From JABDLO01 sp041749255 (GTDB lineage Bacteria; Bacteroidota; Bacteroidia; Chitinophagales; Saprospiraceae), in contig JBGTBR010000023.1 of assembly GCA_041749255.1 (NCBI GenBank), forward strand, positions 103,395 to 167,394: a stretch of DNA of 64,000 nt, written 5' to 3'. The stretch's first letter is position 1, and each line of letters opens with the position of its first letter. This document shows positions 32,890 to 42,074 of the stretch, in pieces. The notes under the pieces were generated by a model. That model made no database searches. It worked only from the letters and a program-made list of their open reading frames with translations, and was not told where the DNA came from. Both the position numbers and the translations under genes were made by a program.

Positions 32890-35634
32890 ATGTATAAAAA
32901 TATTATCATCCACGCTTGCTTGATATTATCTATTCAATATACAATTTTAGGGCAAAAGAAAACAATGACTCCCGATGTATATAATGAATGGAAACGAATT
33001 GAAAACACAACTATATCTCATACGGGAAAGTATATTTCTTATGAATTGAGTGTAGAAGCCGGAGATAAAGAATTATATCTGTATCGGGAGGATGACCGCC
33101 AAACCAAAAAGTTTGCAAGAGCCTCATCAGCATCTTTTGATGCAAAAAGTTCTTTATTGCTTTTTAAAATCCATCCGGCGTATGACAGTCTTCGTGTATT
33201 AAAGCTCAAAGGAACTAAAAGCGAAGATCTACCCTCAGATACTCTATGCGTATACGATCTGGCTAATGGTGAAATGAAAAAATTCCCTGATATTCAATCT
33301 TTCTATCAGCCTCAAGAATGGGCAGGTTTTACTGTCGCAAAAACAGTTCCATCAAAAGAAAAACTAACCAAAAAAGAAAGCAAAGATAATGGTTCTAAAT
33401 TGCTGATTATAGATCACACAAGTGGGTCGGTTGATACCCTTCAATATGTGACGGATATATCTTTGGCTAAGGACAAACCGGGATTGATCTTTATAAGTAC
33501 AGGAGATGATTCTTTATTTCTGCCAGGTGTTTATACTTATGATTTTGTAAACAAAGAACCGGTTTCTATTTATGCTCGAAAGGGTAAATATCCACAGTTA
33601 AACCTATCGAATGATGCTACACTTGGCGTGTTTATTGTGGATACAGATACAACTAAAAACCACAAAAGACCGTATTCAATTTTTCAATTCAACATGGGTC
33701 AACCTCCTGTGGAAGTAGCGGGATCCGATTCAGAATTCTTACCATCAAATCACCAGGTTTCTCCTCATAAAAATCCTTTTTTTTCTAAAGATGGAGCCAT
33801 ATTATACTTTGGAATTTCGCCTATTCCACTGGAACCAGATACTACATTAACCAAAGATGAAAAGGCCGTCGTAGAAGTTTGGAGCACCGATGATCACATG
33901 TTATACACACAACAGAAAGCGAGAAAATCAAGAGATGAAAAAAGATCCTTTACGTATATGTGGGATACAAATTCAAAGAAAATAACAATGTTAGAATCAG
34001 AGAACATTCCCAATGTCCATATTTCAGATAAAACTACCCCGGATGTCTATTTTGGGTATGATAATACTGCCTATCTCGCTTCTGTCATATGGGAAGGATC
34101 CACACCAAATGATATATTTATCATAGATCCAAATACCGGACATGCACAATTGATCATGGAAGGTATAGATGGCAATATAAATGTATCACCTTCCGGAAAG
34201 TTATCTTTTTGGTTTGACCGGGGAGAGCAAACTTATTATATATATGACAGGGATCTCAACTCTATAAGAAATCTTACTTATGAAATTCCTACATTGTTAG
34301 GAGAAGAAGACAATGACAGACCACAGGCATCTTATCCATATGGAATTGCCGGATTCACCCTGAACGAAGAATTTATTTTAATCAATGACCATTTTGACAT
34401 TTGGAAGGTTGATATTTCAGGTAAGAATCCTGCCGAAAACTTGACAAAAGGCAGATCTGAAAAGTTGGTTTACCGCTACATAAAAACCGATCCTGAGGAG
34501 GACTATATTGATTTGTCTGCAAATGTTTTACTACATGTTTTTGACGAAAAAGATAAATCTTCCGGATACTCACTTTTGTCACCAGACAAATCCATCCGCT
34601 CGCTAATGAAAGGGCCATTTCGCTATTCTCAAAGAGTGTGGAAGGCGCGTGACAGTGAGGTCACTGTTTTTACCAAAGAGAGCTTCAGCGAATATCCCAA
34701 TTTATACTTAAGTAAAGGGTTGATAGCTTCCGGTATGACCAGGATTAGTGATGCCAATCCCCAACAAAAGGATTATAGTTGGGGAAATGGAAAACTTTAT
34801 CATTGGTCAGGATATGATGATGGCAAAATGACCGGTATGCTTTTCACTCCAGAAGATTTTGACCCGGCCAAATCCTACCCCTTAATCGTCAATTTTTATG
34901 AAAAAAGCAGCGACGGATTGCATAATCACAGAGCACCTTTTGCGGGTAGATCTACCATTAGTTATTCTTACTATCTCAATAAGGGTTATGTTATTTTTAA
35001 TCCCGATGTACCTTATGAAATCGGCTACCCTGGTAAAAGTGCTTACAATGCGGTAATGTCAGGGGTGGAAGCATTGCTGGAAGAGGGTTTCATTGACAAG
35101 AAAAGGATCGGCATTCACGGCCATTCATGGGGTGGTTACCAAATTGCAGACATTCTCACAAAAACTGACCTTTTTGCTTGTGCTGAATCCGGTGCACCTG
35201 TAGTCAATATGACCAGTGCTTATGGTGGAATTCGTTGGGGAACGGGGATGAGCAGAATGTTTCAATACGAAAAAGGCCAGAGCAGGTTAGGTGCTACCCT
35301 GTGGGAGAGACCAGATTTATACCTTGAAAATTCCCCGCTCTTCAATATGGATAAAGTCGCCACCCCGGTATTGATTCTCCATAATGATGAGGATTCGGCA
35401 GTACCCTGGTATCAGGGAATAGAGTATTTTGTAGCATTGCGAAGATTGGGGAAAAAAGCCTGGCTACTCAATTACAATGGAGAACCCCACTGGCCGGTAA
35501 AATGGCCAAACAGGTTGGATTTCCAAACCAGATTGGAACACTTTTTCGATTTTTACCTTATGGGAAGACCAATGGCACCATGGATGAAACAAGGTATTCC
35601 GGAAGTTAATAAAGGATTGGACAAAGGTTATTAA
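32890..35634 (+). CDS. Prolyl-oligopeptidase family (S9) secreted peptidase
   Basis: A 914-residue serine peptidase with an N-terminal signal peptide ending near ILGQ. A long beta-propeller-like region covers about 40-640, followed by the alpha/beta hydrolase domain. The catalytic Ser is Ser746 in GIHGHSWGGYQI. Asp835 in LHNDEDSAVPW and His867 in NGEPHWP complete the triad. Length matches the acylaminoacyl-peptidase/DPP-like proteins common in Bacteroidota. It probably cleaves oligopeptides in the periplasm. No operon partner; it is transcribed divergently from mgsA-uvrC. Confidence 0.92.
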   Translation: MYKNIIIHACLILSIQYTILGQKKTMTPDVYNEWKRIENTTISHTGKYISYELSVEAGDKELYLYREDDRQTKKFARASSASFDAKSSLLLFKIHPAYDSLRVLKLKGTKSEDLPSDTLCVYDLANGEMKKFPDIQSFYQPQEWAGFTVAKTVPSKEKLTKKESKDNGSKLLIIDHTSGSVDTLQYVTDISLAKDKPGLIFISTGDDSLFLPGVYTYDFVNKEPVSIYARKGKYPQLNLSNDATLGVFIVDTDTTKNHKRPYSIFQFNMGQPPVEVAGSDSEFLPSNHQVSPHKNPFFSKDGAILYFGISPIPLEPDTTLTKDEKAVVEVWSTDDHMLYTQQKARKSRDEKRSFTYMWDTNSKKITMLESENIPNVHISDKTTPDVYFGYDNTAYLASVIWEGSTPNDIFIIDPNTGHAQLIMEGIDGNINVSPSGKLSFWFDRGEQTYYIYDRDLNSIRNLTYEIPTLLGEEDNDRPQASYPYGIAGFTLNEEFILINDHFDIWKVDISGKNPAENLTKGRSEKLVYRYIKTDPEEDYIDLSANVLLHVFDEKDKSSGYSLLSPDKSIRSLMKGPFRYSQRVWKARDSEVTVFTKESFSEYPNLYLSKGLIASGMTRISDANPQQKDYSWGNGKLYHWSGYDDGKMTGMLFTPEDFDPAKSYPLIVNFYEKSSDGLHNHRAPFAGRSTISYSYYLNKGYVIFNPDVPYEIGYPGKSAYNAVMSGVEALLEEGFIDKKRIGIHGHSWGGYQIADILTKTDLFACAESGAPVVNMTSAYGGIRWGTGMSRMFQYEKGQSRLGATLWERPDLYLENSPLFNMDKVATPVLILHNDEDSAVPWYQGIEYFVALRRLGKKAWLLNYNGEPHWPVKWPNRLDFQTRLEHFFDFYLMGRPMAPWMKQGIPEVNKGLDKGY

Positions 35635-35668
35635 ATTACATGCAAGAAAATACCTAATTCATACATTA

Positions 35669-36136
35669 TTAAGCAAACCTGGAGAAGTAACGACTGTCAA
35701 TCCAGGCTTCTTCTATTTTTACCAATTTGATTAATTTTCTGTAATCTGGAAAAGTAGGGTTGAGCAAATAGTTGTATTCTCCTGGAATGAGTACGCTGGG
35801 TACTTGCAATATGAGCTTCTTATTTTCAGTGAAAAAATGATCAGTGATATTCCATAAAGTCTCATTATTAATAGAAAGGTAATTCCCGGATAAAATATCA
35901 ATTTCCGGAATGACGATTTCATTTTCCGGAATATCAATAACAGCAAAACTGTAATCTAACATCATCGCTTTGATAGACGAAAAATGCACAATCAGTTCGA
36001 GCATTGCCAGAGATTTGGCCTGACTTGTATATAGTACGGGCATTCCTACTCTATTCCATCGACCTCCGAAAATTTTAGCTCCGGTTCCATTGAGATCGCG
36101 GATAAATTCAGTGCGAGATATTCTATACACTTGCAT
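35669..36136 (-). CDS. RES-domain toxin
   Basis: A 155-residue RES-domain protein, the toxin of RES-Xre modules, which deplete cellular NAD by ADP-ribosyltransferase-related NAD cleavage or phosphorolysis. The family name residues are visible: Arg in YRISRTEF, the GGRWNRVGMPVLYTS segment with conserved Arg and Tyr, LAMLELIVHF with Glu, and the C-terminal SYLLNPTFPD-like segment NYLLNPTFPDYRKL. It begins 1 nt inside the antitoxin stop, confirming coupling. All key residues appear intact. Confidence 0.93.
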   Translation of the reverse strand: MQVYRISRTEFIRDLNGTGAKIFGGRWNRVGMPVLYTSQAKSLAMLELIVHFSSIKAMMLDYSFAVIDIPENEIVIPEIDILSGNYLSINNETLWNITDHFFTENKKLILQVPSVLIPGEYNYLLNPTFPDYRKLIKLVKIEEAWIDSRYFSRFA

Positions 36137-36591
36137 CAGGCAAAAACCCCGTGTTCTATCCTACCCAATAACTGGTGCAGTAAATGGAAACCAAATGGAG
36201 TATCTAAAAAAGAAATAGGCTTATTACCATCAAGTACAGGAACCGGTGTACGAAGCCAATCGCTAAATGCCTCGTCACTCCCAAAAACCTGAACACCTTT
36301 TTTGTGTAGAGCAGCCAGTAAAATTGCTTTAGAAGAATGATCCGTATCCAGTACCTTCTCATCTGAATATCTTTGAACAGTGCGCAATGAAACATGAAGA
36401 ATATCAGCTAATTCCTGCAAGCTTATGCCCATTTGCCTGGCTAATCGCAAAAGATAAGACATGGAAACTCCTTTTCTGGCATGTTGAATGGCATCTGGAT
36501 TTGCCTGGCCACCTTCAGAAGAAGGCAGGTACTGAGCGAGAGAATCCTCCACTTTTGAGATGGCAGGAGCATTTTTACTCTTTTTAACCAT
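36136..36591 (-). CDS. Xre/MbcA/ParS-type antitoxin (DUF2384)
   Basis: A 151-residue antitoxin partner of the RES toxin. It has an N-terminal helix-turn-helix (LQELADILHVSLRTVQRYSDE, about 55-75) and the C-terminal DUF2384 region (SDWLRTPVPVLDGNKPISFLDTPFG), whose last helix plugs the RES active site in known structures. It is the first gene of the pair, as usual for this class. Two direct repeats just upstream are candidate autoregulatory operators. Confidence 0.93.
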   Translation of the reverse strand: MVKKSKNAPAISKVEDSLAQYLPSSEGGQANPDAIQHARKGVSMSYLLRLARQMGISLQELADILHVSLRTVQRYSDEKVLDTDHSSKAILLAALHKKGVQVFGSDEAFSDWLRTPVPVLDGNKPISFLDTPFGFHLLHQLLGRIEHGVFA

Positions 36592-36594
36592 AAT

Positions 36595-36624
36595 ATGTCA
36601 TTTGTCACAAAAATAATGTCATTT
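36595..36624. promoter_or_regulatory. Candidate operator/promoter of the RES-Xre pair
   Basis: ATGTCATTT occurs twice, at 36595-36603 and 36616-36624, exactly 21 bp apart (two helical turns). Between them on the minus strand is TATTTTTG (36615-36608), matching TAnnTTTG. The layout fits autorepression by the antitoxin, but this is inference. Confidence 0.45.
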
Positions 36625-36995
36625 TTTTGGTTTTGCAAGTTATTTACCTATTAAATTATCATAACAATTCAGTTAGACAACGAATTTTCAATTACCGTTT
36701 ATTAAGAGTTGTATGATAATAAAATTATAATGGATCCCATTATTATAAAGAACATTCCGTTTTTGTGCTTTCTACCAGAATCAACTTAATTCGTCAGCAA
36801 GTCACACAAAGTGTTTATGATTTACTTCACTGGTCTAAGACATCGTCGGAAAAGGTCAAATGTGAACAAGAGAAAATACAACTTAGGACATTGATACGTT
36901 CAATCATCGATAATCCGGGAACTCGTGTAGATTTTTATAGTTTTACATAAGAATACAATAGTATCTTTAAAGTATCTAAAAAAGGTATCATAACA
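36625..36995. other. Gap without recognisable gene
   Basis: About 370 bp between the toxin-antitoxin pair and the small coiled-coil protein. A 61-codon frame beginning with TTG (36765-36950) is present, but it has no homology I recognise, no promoter and no start ATG. I see no RNA gene or repeat. Confidence 0.4.
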
Positions 36996-37271
36996 ATGAG
37001 AAGAAAACATAAATTAACAGGATGTGCCAGGTTTATAATATTTCTATTGATTTTTGCACCCATTGCTTATCTCGTGGGTTCTTATATCAATGGAGAAGAT
37101 GGAATTGAGAAGGCAAAAAACATTTTGGGTTTAGGTGAAGAGAAAACCAGACAAATTGAGCAAAAATCATCCAAAGAGAGTGATCTTAATGAAATCATTA
37201 AAATGAAAGATCAGGAAATTGAACTCTTGAAAAAAAAGATAGAAGAATTAGAAACACAAAATAGTCAATAA
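36996..37271 (+). CDS. Small membrane-anchored coiled-coil protein, unknown
   Basis: A 91-residue protein. One hydrophobic helix (FIIFLLIFAPIAYLVGSYI, about residues 13-31) follows a basic N-terminus, giving a likely N-in membrane anchor. The last 45 residues are highly charged with a heptad-like pattern (KMKDQEIELLKKKIEELE), a coiled coil. No family recognised. It stands alone between the RES-Xre pair and a TonB-dependent receptor. Confidence 0.6.
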   Translation: MRRKHKLTGCARFIIFLLIFAPIAYLVGSYINGEDGIEKAKNILGLGEEKTRQIEQKSSKESDLNEIIKMKDQEIELLKKKIEELETQNSQ

Positions 37272-37396
37272 TAAATTGAGACCGTTCTGTTTTACATCCA
37301 TTATGGATCTTATGCTTTTTGCTCTAATTGACCCTTTTCAAACCCATTTCGGTCATGTGGTTTGAGTAGTTTATTATAATTTTATTTGGGAAAGCA

Positions 37397-39223
37397 TTAT
37401 TTGGTAATGGCTTTGTAAGCAACACTGACCCCAAACCACCTTCCGGGCATGGGCACCAGGTTGGTTTCTGTATAATTACTATTCGAAATATTATTAACAA
37501 AAACAGAAACTTGCCACAAACCTGCAGAATATTGAAGTCTGCTATCCCACAAAGAATAATTATCAAGATTTGTTCTGTCCAGATATCTGAAATAGACGGC
37601 GTGGTGCCATCTTTCACCAAGTGAATAACGTATTCCCAAATTAAGTTGATGGCTGAGCAAATCCAATGCATATCTGGACAAGGGTGCATCCACAATATTT
37701 TCACCTTCCAGATAACTGTAGCCCACCTGTAAGAATGCACCTTTGCTTGAAGAAAAAATACTTGATAGATCGAAGACAGTCGTTGTTTCCAACCCTCTGA
37801 CCGTGATCTGACCAATATTAGAAGGAAACCACGGATCCGATGGCATGTCTTTACTCCAATCGATAAGATTGTTACTACTTCTGTTAAAAAGCGCAACCTG
37901 GGCATCGACTTTCTTGCTCGTATATTTCAATCCCAATTCTGAAGTAAGGGCTCTTTCAGGAAGTAGCTCAGGGTTACCGCGATTTGCGGGATCTTCGTAA
38001 TACAGATCAGTAAATGTAGGTACTCTCCATGTACTACCAATATTGGCGAATGCCTTCATTTTTCCTGAGAAACTCCAACCCACATCGATACCGGGAAAGG
38101 CCTGAATACCAAAGTCACTGTAAGAATACAAGCCTGCTCCCGGAGTTATATCCAATTTTCCTCCCATAAGGATCATTCTGTATTCAGCATTGAATCCCAA
38201 TGTTGTGCGAAACCGGTCACCCAAATTATTTGAACTTAGATCATCATGTCTGATTTCGACACCAAAACCAAGCGCTCCATTACTTTTTATCAACGAACCA
38301 TTGAGCTCCAATCCAAATGTGTTGCCCACGTGAAGATTCCTATAAATAGATGGATTATTCCGCACAAAAATATATTCATCTTGATTTCTCCTCCAATACA
38401 ATGTTGGATTCCATTGTAAATCTCCTTTTCTGGTTGCATAGGATACAGACATCAGGCTTGTCTGAATTTCTTCATATTGTTCTGTAAATTGCGGGCTGGC
38501 ATAAAATCCATTTGCTCCAAAAGCCCTGTCAGAGTAACCCGCTTGTACAGAAATGACATCTTCTCCTGCTTCAATTTCAGATCTGTAATAAAACTGTTGC
38601 ATATTATAATCAGTATTGTGGCGGTATCCTTCCGAAAAGGAATTTGAATACGATATATGGTGCTTAATTCCATCCATGGGTAAATGTGCGTTTACTCCTA
38701 TTCTGCCTGAATTAAACGAGCTGTAATCACTAAACACACCAAAAGTCAGTTTATCATCAACACTTGTAACTATATTGATGGCTCCGGAGTAGGCATTTTG
38801 ACCATATCTTCTTGCAGCTGGACCTTTAAGAATTTCAATCCTTTCAATACTTTCCAAGTCTACAGGAATGTTCATAAGATGGTGTCCGGTCTGGGGATCT
38901 GCCATACTTACTCCATTGATCAATAGTAAAGTCTGGTCAAAAGTACCTCCTCTAATACTTAGGTCAGCCTGAACACCGTGTATTCCCCGACGCCGTACAT
39001 CTACTCCGGCGACATATTGCAATAATTCGGCTATAGATTGAACCGGAGCCATTTGTATATCCTCTTTACTGACTATTTGGATCGTCCTTGAGGCATTGGA
39101 ATACCCTATCTCCAGCCTCTTTTCCTTTATAGTAATGGTTTCTATTTCTCTGATGAGTGAATCTGTTTGACCCATTACTCCGATATAAAACCACGCTAGA
39201 ATGATTATAAGGCACAGTCTCAT
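37397..39223 (-). CDS. TonB-dependent outer-membrane receptor (BtuB-like)
   Basis: A 608-residue outer-membrane receptor. A signal peptide ends near GVMGQ. A TonB-box-like segment (IETITIKEKR) comes next, then the plug domain with IAELLQYVAGVDVRRRG, LSIRGGTFDQTLLLINGV and IERIEILKGPAARRYGQNAY (about 60-160), then a beta-barrel ending in the aromatic PGRWFGVSVAYKAI. It resembles the cobalamin receptor BtuB group in length and plug pattern. No cobalamin riboswitch is seen upstream, so the ligand stays open. A terminator-like hairpin separates it from the next receptor gene upstream. Confidence 0.9.
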   Translation of the reverse strand: MRLCLIIILAWFYIGVMGQTDSLIREIETITIKEKRLEIGYSNASRTIQIVSKEDIQMAPVQSIAELLQYVAGVDVRRRGIHGVQADLSIRGGTFDQTLLLINGVSMADPQTGHHLMNIPVDLESIERIEILKGPAARRYGQNAYSGAINIVTSVDDKLTFGVFSDYSSFNSGRIGVNAHLPMDGIKHHISYSNSFSEGYRHNTDYNMQQFYYRSEIEAGEDVISVQAGYSDRAFGANGFYASPQFTEQYEEIQTSLMSVSYATRKGDLQWNPTLYWRRNQDEYIFVRNNPSIYRNLHVGNTFGLELNGSLIKSNGALGFGVEIRHDDLSSNNLGDRFRTTLGFNAEYRMILMGGKLDITPGAGLYSYSDFGIQAFPGIDVGWSFSGKMKAFANIGSTWRVPTFTDLYYEDPANRGNPELLPERALTSELGLKYTSKKVDAQVALFNRSSNNLIDWSKDMPSDPWFPSNIGQITVRGLETTTVFDLSSIFSSSKGAFLQVGYSYLEGENIVDAPLSRYALDLLSHQLNLGIRYSLGERWHHAVYFRYLDRTNLDNYSLWDSRLQYSAGLWQVSVFVNNISNSNYTETNLVPMPGRWFGVSVAYKAITK

Positions 39224-39392
39224 TGCAATCGATTTTTACCAGGAGTAAAACTATATTGATTTTTCAATATAACCGAATCAGATAAATCAATTTACAATAC
39301 TTTTACATATTGAGGCCTCTTTATTTCAAAATAGTTGGAGTTGTGCTAAGTGTGCTGTATTATTTAAGTTTATGATATTTTACTGGATGCTG

Positions 39393-39440
39393 AAAAAAAA
39401 ATCCTTACATCCGTCTCATGTGGATGTAAGGATTTTTTAA
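39393..39440 (-). terminator. Rho-independent terminator after the outer-membrane beta-barrel gene
   Basis: AATCCTTACATCC (39400-39412) pairs perfectly with GGATGTAAGGATT (39422-39434) around a 9-nt loop. On the minus strand an 8-T run follows directly. It sits about 45 nt past the stop of the beta-barrel gene (39483-41984). On the plus strand there is also a short T-run, so it may work both ways. Confidence 0.85.
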
Positions 39441-39482
39441 AGAAAAATATGGTTGGGTTAAGTTAGTGGAGTGTAAAAAACA

Positions 39483-41984
39483 TTAGAATCCCACATCCTG
39501 ATCCATTCCTCCGTTCTCGCCATCTTCTCTCCCTTCTCTTTCACCTCTTTTGTTTTGTACATTAATTCTGTAAGAGATTGTAGCAGAGATATCTCTTACT
39601 CTCCATTGAAAAAATCCATCAGTGTAAAAATTGTCACCAAACGTTTCTGCCTGACGTCTTCTGGTATTAAATACATCTCTTACATTAAATGTAAACGTGA
39701 GCTTATCCCTAAGTAAATCTTTGCTAAATGCAACATCAAATGATCCAATACCTCCTGCCCTTCCCTGGGTTGTAACTCTTCCGCCAAAGTAGTTATATCT
39801 CAACTGTAGATCTGTGCCTCTGTCAAATCTAAATCTTGATGTGGTTCTGGTAAACCATGCATACGTATCCGCATCGAATCGCTGACCTTCAAATTCTCCA
39901 CTGGTAACTGACCTGAAAATATTGAGGTTACCGTCCAATCTCCACCATTTTACAGGGTTGATAGAGCCTACAAATTCAAATCCATAATCATTTCGGGTAG
40001 ATAAGTTTTGTGGGGTAGTTATAAAAGTAATACCATCATCACTTAACAGTCTGAGTCTTTCAGTTACTCCGGTCACTCGTCTATAGTACACACTAGAAGT
40101 TAAGTTGGCTTTATCCCAATACTTAATGTAACCCAGTTCATAATTATCAGAAAACTCCGGATCTAAGTTCGGATTTCCGGCATAAAAATTTCTTGCGTCT
40201 GTAAAACTAAAGAAAGGATTTAACGATCGGTCTCTAGGTCTGCTAATTCTCCTGCTATAGGATAACTGAAGTCCATCTGCTTCATTTAAACTATAATTTA
40301 AATAAGCACTGGGAAATAAATTCGCATAATCTCTATCATTAATTTCGTTGGTTTGTAATAACTCAGTTGTAATAATGCTGTACTCAGCCCTCATTCCTAA
40401 TTGATATGACCATTTTTCAAGCTTGTTACCATATATAAAATAGGCTGCATGTATATCTTCTTTAAAATTAAAATCATTGGTAAACATTAGCAGTGGATTC
40501 CAAACTTCACCATCTAATTCTTCTACTATATAGTCATTGCCTAATCTACGGAATGAATTGCGTAAACCCGCTTCAAATACTCCACTATTCCCAACAGGTT
40601 TCACATAATCAAGTGTAAATATCAGATTACCCTCTAATTCTTCATTTCCGGTTCTTTGATTTAAATAAGGGATGCCAATGGGGACTAAAGACGGATCCGT
40701 TTCCGCCTCAGAAAGAATACTGCTTTCCGCCTCATCCTGTCTTCTGAAAATCAATGAAGATTTCAATGTGTGACCTTCGCCTATATTCCTGTCAAAATTA
40801 AGATTAAATTCATAAGTTTTTCTATCCTCCAAACTTACGTCATTCCTTAATATAATATTATTTCCTGTCAGCTCATCTCGGATAATGGGTGTGCCTGGAC
40901 TCAAAAAATAATCTTCATAGGTAACCGATCCAAAGTCTTCTCCATCATTAACTCTTATCAATCCTGAAAAAGTCAAAGTAGTTTTAGGATCTAAATTATA
41001 TCCCATTCCAGCTCTGAAAGTATTCGAAAAGTTATTTCTTTCAAAATCCCTTCTTTCAAAACTGACGATATTTTCATCCTGCATATAAAGTTCTTTATAT
41101 GTCTCACCAAAACCAAAACTCCTGTCATCGCGAATGGCGTAATTGGCAAATAGGTTAATTTTACCAACCCTATAATTCAAATTGGTAGAAAATCCTAATT
41201 TGTAGGGATCTCCAGATGTTATATCGACAGTACCATTGAAACCGGCTCTCCTTTCTTTTTTTAGCACTATATTTATTATTCCTGAAGAGCCTTCTGCTTC
41301 ATATCGGGAACTGGGGTTTGTTATCACTTCTATTCTCTCTATCATTTCGGCTGGAATACTTCTCAGTCCGTCGGAATCTGATATTCCCACTAAACCTGAA
41401 GGATTTCCATCTATGAGTATCCTAACACCTCCGCTCCCTCTCAGGCTAACGTTGCCTTCTACGTCAACTGCAACGGAAGGTACATTATCTAAAATATCAA
41501 CAGCCGTAGCTCCTCGGGTTGAGGCATCCTGACCTACATTGTATATTCTTTTGTCAAGTGAAAACTGAGTTTGTGACCGCTCTGCTGTCACCTCAACTTC
41601 AGCTAAGGCTACTCCATCTTCATATAACTCTATGATTCCCAAATCATATTCCCTTTTCCCTTCTTCCAGTATGATTGAAGAAAGGGTTTTTGTACTAAAT
41701 GACAAATATTCCACTTTTATGAATAACTTGCCGGGAGTACTTTCCACACTAAATTTTCCATCGATATCCGTGATCCCGCCTCCGGTAAGTGAAGTGTCTT
41801 TTTCGTTGAATATGGATATGGTGGCATACTCCATAGGAAGTTTACTGGTACCTTCCAAAACCTGACCTGTAAAAGTAATCTTATAATCCTGTCCACCGAG
41901 ATTTCTTTGGGCATCAAGTGAAATGACGTTTGTCAACAGAATAAATATTAAGGAAGTAAATGGAAAAGGGAAAAGAATTTTCAT
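39483..41984 (-). CDS. TonB-dependent receptor-like outer-membrane beta-barrel protein
   Basis: An 833-residue protein with a signal peptide (to about LDAQ). A carboxypeptidase-regulatory-like beta-sandwich spans about 33-125 (FTGQVLEGTSKLPMEYATIS). A plug domain (about 140-245) contains ATAVDILDNVPSVAVDVEG, VSLRGSGGVRILIDGNP and IERIEVITNPSSRYEAEGSS. A large C-terminal barrel of the OMP_b-brl_3 type follows. The C-terminal 20 residues are Gly/Glu/Asp-rich, unlike the usual terminal aromatic strand. No SusD partner is present, so it is not a typical glycan PUL receptor. It lies 90 nt after glgC, with an 8-bp inverted repeat between. Confidence 0.9.
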   Translation of the reverse strand: MKILFPFPFTSLIFILLTNVISLDAQRNLGGQDYKITFTGQVLEGTSKLPMEYATISIFNEKDTSLTGGGITDIDGKFSVESTPGKLFIKVEYLSFSTKTLSSIILEEGKREYDLGIIELYEDGVALAEVEVTAERSQTQFSLDKRIYNVGQDASTRGATAVDILDNVPSVAVDVEGNVSLRGSGGVRILIDGNPSGLVGISDSDGLRSIPAEMIERIEVITNPSSRYEAEGSSGIINIVLKKERRAGFNGTVDITSGDPYKLGFSTNLNYRVGKINLFANYAIRDDRSFGFGETYKELYMQDENIVSFERRDFERNNFSNTFRAGMGYNLDPKTTLTFSGLIRVNDGEDFGSVTYEDYFLSPGTPIIRDELTGNNIILRNDVSLEDRKTYEFNLNFDRNIGEGHTLKSSLIFRRQDEAESSILSEAETDPSLVPIGIPYLNQRTGNEELEGNLIFTLDYVKPVGNSGVFEAGLRNSFRRLGNDYIVEELDGEVWNPLLMFTNDFNFKEDIHAAYFIYGNKLEKWSYQLGMRAEYSIITTELLQTNEINDRDYANLFPSAYLNYSLNEADGLQLSYSRRISRPRDRSLNPFFSFTDARNFYAGNPNLDPEFSDNYELGYIKYWDKANLTSSVYYRRVTGVTERLRLLSDDGITFITTPQNLSTRNDYGFEFVGSINPVKWWRLDGNLNIFRSVTSGEFEGQRFDADTYAWFTRTTSRFRFDRGTDLQLRYNYFGGRVTTQGRAGGIGSFDVAFSKDLLRDKLTFTFNVRDVFNTRRRQAETFGDNFYTDGFFQWRVRDISATISYRINVQNKRGEREGREDGENGGMDQDVGF

Positions 41985-41993
41985 ATAATTTTT

Positions 41994-42022
41994 GTTTCAA
42001 CATGTAATAAGACGGTTGAAAC
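41994..42022. promoter_or_regulatory. Inverted repeat upstream of the beta-barrel gene
   Basis: GTTTCAAC (41994-42001) and GTTGAAAC (42015-42022) are perfect 8-bp inverted arms spaced by 13 nt, ending 10 nt before the gene's ATG. On the minus strand an A-run rather than a T-run follows, so it is not a standard terminator. It could be an operator or a 5' leader hairpin. Confidence 0.4.
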
Positions 42023-42074
42023 CTCAATAAGTTTAAAAACCAAATAGAATTCTTTTGACCTACACTTCCTTACA

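Noticed and set aside
36765..36950. 61-codon frame beginning with TTG
   Set aside because: No ATG, promoter or family; kept only as a remark on the gap.
37324..37905. 193-codon frame overlapping the end of the BtuB-like receptor gene
   Set aside because: The receptor frame is fully conserved through this stretch; the alternative frame shows no recognised domain.
39224..39392. Cobalamin riboswitch upstream of the BtuB-like receptor
   Set aside because: The gap is about 170 bp before the terminator hairpin and contains no B12-box-like conserved sequence that I can see.
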